A stretch of 37,071 bases of DNA from assembly GCA_949289935.1 (NCBI GenBank), contig CASEQD010000009.1, forward strand, positions 1-37,071. The letters run 5' to 3'. Positions 33,875-37,071 of the stretch are shown piece by piece (the stretch's first letter is position 1; every line of letters begins with the position of its first letter). The stretch comes from an uncultured Pseudomonadota bacterium. GTDB taxonomy: Bacteria > Pseudomonadota > Alphaproteobacteria > RF32 > CAG-239. Position numbers and translations under genes: made by a program. The notes below the pieces were generated by a model, which ran no database searches, had not been told where the DNA came from, and was given only the letters and a program-made list of their open reading frames with translations.

Positions 33875-34553
33875 GGTTTTTACCATATTTCCGGAAATTT
33901 TTCCCGGCTTTTTGGGATATTCTTTAACCGGAAAGGCGCTGAATGATGGTTTGTGGTCAATAGAGACGGTTAATATCAGGGATTATGCTTTTGACCGGCA
34001 TGGTTCTGTTGATGATACCCCCTGCGGCGGCGGCGCCGGAATGGTTATGCGGGCGGATGTTCTCGGAGCGGCAGTCAAAGCCAATTACCGGGGAGGGCGC
34101 ATAATCAGCATGAGCCCGAGAGGAAAACCTCTCACTCAGGCAATGGCCGGAGAGCTGAGCCATGAAAAAGACATTTCTGTTATCTGCGGCCGTTTTGAAG
34201 GCATGGATGAACGGGTGCTTGAAGCATATAATGTCGAAGAAATAAGCATAGGTGATTATATTTTAACCGGAGGCGAACAGGCTGCTTTAATTATGTTGGA
34301 TGCCGTAATCAGGCTCATTCCCGGAGTGTTGGGAAATAAGGAGTCGCTAAGTGAGGAAAGTTTCGAAAACATGTTGCTTGAATATCCTCAGTATACGAGG
34401 CCTGTCGACTGGGAAGGACGGAAGGTTCCGGAAGTTCTCATGAGCGGGCATCATCAAAACATAGCCAGGTGGCGTTTGGAAAAAGCCATAGAAATCACAA
34501 AGCAAAGACGCCCGGATCTTTATCAAAAATATCTTGATTTGAAAAAGGTTTAG
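33864..34553 (+). CDS. trmD: tRNA (guanine-N1)-methyltransferase TrmD
   Basis: TrmD methylates G37 next to the anticodon with S-adenosylmethionine and prevents frameshifting. The 229-residue protein has the SPOUT knot: [48 protein letters not shown], the knot loop [11 protein letters not shown], and YPQYTRP. ATG 33864 inside rimM is preferred because the protein then begins [11 protein letters not shown] as in the family; upstream in-frame starts add unrelated residues. Confidence 0.97.
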   Translation: MRVKVFTIFPEIFPGFLGYSLTGKALNDGLWSIETVNIRDYAFDRHGSVDDTPCGGGAGMVMRADVLGAAVKANYRGGRIISMSPRGKPLTQAMAGELSHEKDISVICGRFEGMDERVLEAYNVEEISIGDYILTGGEQAALIMLDAVIRLIPGVLGNKESLSEESFENMLLEYPQYTRPVDWEGRKVPEVLMSGHHQNIARWRLEKAIEITKQRRPDLYQKYLDLKKV

Positions 34554-34590
34554 GTGTATAAGGTTAAAAAAATTAAAAAGGGTAAAACTG

Positions 34591-34989
34591 ATGAACATTA
34601 TTGAAAATATTGAAAAAGAGCAAATTTCAAAGCTCATCGAAGGCAAAAACATCCCTTCTTTCAAACCGGGAGACACGCTGAAAGTCCATACCAAAGTAAA
34701 GGAAGGCGACAGAGAGCGTATTCAGGTTTATGAAGGTGTTTGCATTGCTCGTAAAAACGACGGATTGAATTCATCCTTTACGGTCAGAAAAATTTCATTC
34801 GGCGAAGGTGTTGAACGTGTATTTCCGTTGTATTCTCCGAATGTGGCAAAAATCGAAGTTGCCCGTATCGGTAAAGTGCGCCGTGCGAAATTGTATTTTC
34901 TGCGTGCCCTGCGCGGACGTTCTGCCCGTATTGCCGATGATTTGTCGGCAGCGGCCAAAGCGCGTGAAGAAGCCAAAAACGCAGAATAA
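34591..34989 (+). CDS. rplS: 50S ribosomal protein L19
   Basis: L19 lies at the interface of the two subunits. The 132-residue protein matches the family ([68 protein letters not shown]) with a short Ala-rich C-terminal tail. An AGGG ribosome site precedes the start. It ends the operon and is followed by a strong terminator. Confidence 0.98.
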   Translation: MNIIENIEKEQISKLIEGKNIPSFKPGDTLKVHTKVKEGDRERIQVYEGVCIARKNDGLNSSFTVRKISFGEGVERVFPLYSPNVAKIEVARIGKVRRAKLYFLRALRGRSARIADDLSAAAKAREEAKNAE

Positions 34990-35010
34990 TCTGCTTGTTG
35001 ATAAAAAGAC

Positions 35011-35036
35011 AAAGCCCCGGAATCCCGGGGCTTTTC
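35011..35036 (+). terminator. Terminator of the ffh-rplS operon
   Basis: AAAGCCCCGG (35011-35020) and CCGGGGCTTT (35025-35034) form a perfect GC-rich stem with loop AATC, followed by a short T-run, 21 bases after rplS. It also lies between convergent genes and may act in both directions. Confidence 0.92.
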
Positions 35037-35056
35037 TGAATAAAAGCATTTTGAAC

Positions 35057-35368
35057 TTATTTCATTAAAGCTTCAATACTCTTGACATTTCTGACCGGAA
35101 CCCTGTATTCACGGGCGACATCATCATTATCAAGCTCAACCATCAAAACTTCGGAAACCGAACGTAAAGGCTTACGCGCCTGCTCATTGATAGCGTCAAG
35201 CATAAGAGCGCTCTCCCGGCTTCTGTATAAAAGAGCCTGGTCGCCGCCGTCATAAACCAAACGCGGATTTTCCGGGCCGCCGTCGCGATATTGGATAATG
35301 ATAAGAATTTCTCCGGCTGAATTCTGGAGAATGTCATATTGGCCTTCTGAATTATTGTTATCAACCAT
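35057..35368 (-). CDS. Hypothetical protein
   Basis: I do not recognise this 103-residue acidic protein. It starts MVDNNNSEGQYDILQNSAGE and has a beta-rich first half (EILIIIQYRDGG, PRLVYDGGDQALLYR), then helices, ending VREYRVPVRNVKSIEALMK-like (AREYRVPVRNVKSIEALMK). It has no signal peptide. ATG 35368 is chosen because AGGTG lies about five bases upstream on the minus strand; a longer frame to 35398 lacks support. It is convergent with the rplS operon. Confidence 0.75.
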   Translation of the reverse strand: MVDNNNSEGQYDILQNSAGEILIIIQYRDGGPENPRLVYDGGDQALLYRSRESALMLDAINEQARKPLRSVSEVLMVELDNDDVAREYRVPVRNVKSIEALMK

Positions 35369-35545
35369 TTTACACCTATACAAGCTGTTGTTAATCAATA
35401 TTTATGAGTGATAATAACACATAATTATTAATAAATAAATTACAAAAATAAAAATTTTTTCAATAAATGCATTTTTTTATATTGACTATAATAAATTTAT
35501 CTTCTATAAAAAAGCTCGTTGTCAAATGTAGGAAGTTTTCCTGTC

Positions 35546-35621
35546 GGGTGCGTAGCTCAGCTGGTAGAGCATTTGACTTTTAATCAAAGGGTCTCGGGTT
35601 CGAATCCCGACGCGCTCACCA
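35546..35621 (+). tRNA. tRNA-Lys (anticodon UUU)
   Basis: The acceptor stem GGGTGCG pairs with CGCGCTC (one G-U pair) and is followed by A and encoded CCA. The D-loop AGCTCAGCTGGTAGAGC, anticodon loop CTTTTAA with anticodon TTT, and T-loop GGTTCGAATC are all standard. Confidence 0.97.
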
Positions 35622-35624
35622 ACA

Positions 35625-35657
35625 AAAAAATCTCCGTAAGAAATACGGAGATTTTTT
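35625..35657 (+). terminator. Terminator of tRNA-Lys
   Basis: A 14-bp stem (35625-35638 with 35644-35657) including TCTCCGTA/TACGGAGA, with the loop AGAAA and a terminal T-run, begins four bases after the tRNA. Confidence 0.92.
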
Positions 35658-35727
35658 TCGTCTTTTTAAACCGGATAAAAAATTATTGTTGTGGACAAAA
35701 GCAACAAAACCGCTTCTCAAACATATT

Positions 35728-35755
35728 TTGACAAAAAAGTTTGCGAAAAAATAAT
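35728..35755 (+). promoter_or_regulatory. Putative promoter of the effector-like gene
   Basis: A perfect TTGACA (35728-35733), a 16-bp spacer and AATAAT (35750-35755) lie about 180 bases before the gene at 35934. The predicted start falls directly at the inverted repeat described next. Confidence 0.5.
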
Positions 35756-35761
35756 TGAATG

Positions 35762-35786
35762 TTAAGTATAAATAATCTATACTTAA
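35762..35786. promoter_or_regulatory. Operator-like inverted repeat
   Basis: TTAAGTATA (35762-35770) and TATACTTAA (35778-35786) form a perfect 9-bp inverted repeat with a 7-bp centre. It overlaps the predicted transcription start of the downstream gene, so a bound dimeric repressor would block initiation. The regulator is unknown. Confidence 0.55.
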
Positions 35787-35815
35787 AACATGTTGGTTTA
35801 TTATTGCGAAAAGAT

Positions 35816-35932
35816 ATGCGCCGATCGCTGGCAGAGCTCTATCCGCGACAAAATCAGCAAAGAAAAGCCGCCTTGCTGAACAGAATGCGGGGACAGATGA
35901 TGAACGGAAATACAATAACACGGGAGAAATAA
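35816..35932 (+). CDS. Candidate 38-residue basic small protein
   Basis: The frame starts MRRSLAELYPRQNQQRKAAL and stops at 35930-35932, one base before the next start codon; its end covers the GGGAGA ribosome site of that gene. It is arginine- and glutamine-rich and has no close Shine-Dalgarno site of its own. The arrangement resembles the small ORF at 18789-18896. It may be a leader peptide or chance. Confidence 0.3.
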   Translation: MRRSLAELYPRQNQQRKAALLNRMRGQMMNGNTITREK

Positions 35933-35933
35933 G

Positions 35934-36734
35934 ATGCATTATTTTACACTTGACAAGGAAAGCCTTGACATCATTACCCGCAAACCCAATCTGACTTTAG
36001 ATATTCCGAAAAGCGGCTATAATTTTTGTGCAACAAACTATGTCGCTTCCCAAACGGCAAAACAAACCGGAGGATGTTCTTTTTTGGATACGACCCGGTA
36101 TTGTATTCTGGGCGCGGAAGACTGCGACAAGGCTGACGACTTTGTAATTGATGCCTGTATGAATGAGAAATTGATTACCGGAGAAATCGGAATCAATCCG
36201 GCAGAGAACAATTTTCTGGCTTTGGACTGCATTATGAAGATCACGGCACAGACGTTAAGCCTTGAAGACGTCAGTCAGCGGCGGATGGTCGCACCATTGA
36301 CGATTGCCTCCGAAAACAAGGAATCGCATGGCGTGGCTCTGTGTATTGATTCAAACAAAGACAAAAAGCACGTCGACATCATGATTTTGGAGCAGCATGC
36401 ATTAAGAGACGGCGGAAAACTTGATTATTCCAAAGAAATAGACCTGACGCTGGCGCATTTGAAGAAAATTTTCGAAACACAGGGTATGAGCGTCAACGCC
36501 TATCAGAACGACAAGCCGATTTGTCGGGAAAAAGGAGTTTGCGGCATTGTGTCGGCGGAGGTTTGCAAAAGATTGTTGCAGGCGGAAAATCCGATGAAAA
36601 TTGCGCGGCTTGGTACGATTAAAATCAGTCGGGAAAAAGTTAACGAACTTCATCATACCAATTTTTTGAATTATCAAAAAGATAATCAGGTACAAAACAG
36701 CTTTAGCCTGTTCCAATCGAAGGAAAGACATTGA
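35934..36734 (+). CDS. Candidate CE-clan cysteine protease / YopJ-like protein
   Basis: This 266-residue protein has no firm family assignment. The segment SHGVALCIDSNKDKKHVDIM, then ILEQHA, and 50 residues later EKGVCGIVSAEVCKRLL follows the His, acidic, Cys order of the CE clan (Ulp1/YopJ). H132, E153 (or D148) and C203 are spaced 21 and 50 residues apart, against 19 and 44 for H109, E128 and C172 of YopJ. In YopJ this triad acetylates host proteins. The assignment is by eye and moderate at best. The N-terminus (MHYFTLDKESLDIITRK) has no classical signal peptide, as is usual for type III or IV effectors. GGGAGA precedes the start, and an operator-like palindrome lies upstream. Confidence 0.8.
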   Translation: MHYFTLDKESLDIITRKPNLTLDIPKSGYNFCATNYVASQTAKQTGGCSFLDTTRYCILGAEDCDKADDFVIDACMNEKLITGEIGINPAENNFLALDCIMKITAQTLSLEDVSQRRMVAPLTIASENKESHGVALCIDSNKDKKHVDIMILEQHALRDGGKLDYSKEIDLTLAHLKKIFETQGMSVNAYQNDKPICREKGVCGIVSAEVCKRLLQAENPMKIARLGTIKISREKVNELHHTNFLNYQKDNQVQNSFSLFQSKERH

Positions 36735-36916
36735 ACAGACACTGCATAATTTACAATACATAGTTGTTATTCTTCTTCACTCATTGACGATGGATCAGTT
36801 GCAATCCTCCACGCGATTTTAGACCTTTAGGCGAATGTTTCCAGACTCAAGTTTGCCTGATAAAGTTTTATTTAGTTTTCTTTCAGAGTAATTGTCAGGA
36901 ATTTTCCACAAAACTA

Positions 36917-36944
36917 TTGACAAAATTTCGAAATTATTTATAAT
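36917..36944 (+). promoter_or_regulatory. Consensus promoter of the last gene
   Basis: Perfect TTGACA (36917-36922), a 16-bp spacer and perfect TATAAT (36939-36944), predicted to start near 36951, 36 bases before the ATG at 36987. It is the strongest promoter match in the window. Confidence 0.85.
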
Positions 36945-36986
36945 GAATGCGTTAACTTTATTATTAATTTAAAAATTTATATCATT

Positions 36987-37071
36987 ATGAAAAGTATTAT
37001 TTTAATTTCGGGAGCAGTTATCTTTTTGATGATTCTGTTCTTTGCAATGGGTTATCTGAAGAAACTGCGCA
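36987..37071 (+). CDS. Start of a membrane or exported protein (partial)
   Basis: The first 28 codons (MKSIILISGAVIFLMILFFA, then MGYLKKLR) form one hydrophobic helix with a basic end, so the product is membrane-anchored or exported. It continues beyond the window. There is no clear Shine-Dalgarno site, but a full consensus promoter lies upstream. Confidence 0.6.
   Translation, partial: MKSIILISGAVIFLMILFFAMGYLKKLR

Overview
The window is AT-rich DNA from an alphaproteobacterium. The evidence is a LexA gene controlled by a GTTC-N7-GTTC operator (the alphaproteobacterial SOS box), SlyX, a YibQ-type divergent polysaccharide deacetylase, a classical autotransporter and the conserved ffh-rpsP-rimM-trmD-rplS operon. 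Two features are atypical for the class: a class II lysyl-tRNA synthetase and a single-chain glycyl-tRNA synthetase. A host-associated, possibly uncultured gut lineage that meets low oxygen is my inference, from the rubredoxin, flavin reductase and thiol peroxidase genes, the surface autotransporter and an effector-like protein near the right end.

Layout. 1-9.3 kb: lexA, a secreted lysozyme-like protein, lysS, a YibQ-like deacetylase, tpx, a Pif1-WYL helicase, slyX, a flavin reductase/rubredoxin pair and a SIMPL protein. 9.3-12.5 kb: three unfamiliar minus-strand genes, one made of helical repeats and two that are paralogues; none has a clear Shine-Dalgarno site. 12.6-18.5 kb: a complete type II-C CRISPR-Cas locus, in order tracrRNA (minus strand), cas9, cas1, cas2 and an array of 14 repeats. 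18.8-23.3 kb: a 35-codon ORF with a hypothetical gene, a lipoprotein hydrolase, and an autotransporter preceded by a strongly folded RNA that ends in an intrinsic terminator. 23.2-28.3 kb: an island-like stretch with an AAA/DUF4143 ATPase under 33-bp-phased direct repeats, three decayed genes, and a tyrosine integrase beside tRNA-Gln. 28.6-37 kb: a HAD phosphatase, glyS, the ffh-rplS operon, tRNA-Lys, a CE-clan/YopJ-like candidate and the start of another gene.

Two systems deserve most attention. (1) In the CRISPR locus every repeat carries a complete sigma70-like promoter on the minus strand (TAGACA, 16 bp, extended -10 TGT-TATGAT). The tracrRNA, with its own consensus promoter, shares an exact 20-mer with the repeat. 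The locus therefore looks like a processing-independent type II-C system of the kind known in Neisseria, with array and tracrRNA both transcribed against the cas genes. (2) At 20241-20434 a promoter is followed by a predicted four-way-junction RNA. Its closing helix shares bases with a terminator hairpin just upstream of the autotransporter, so it is a candidate riboswitch-like element or novel non-coding RNA.
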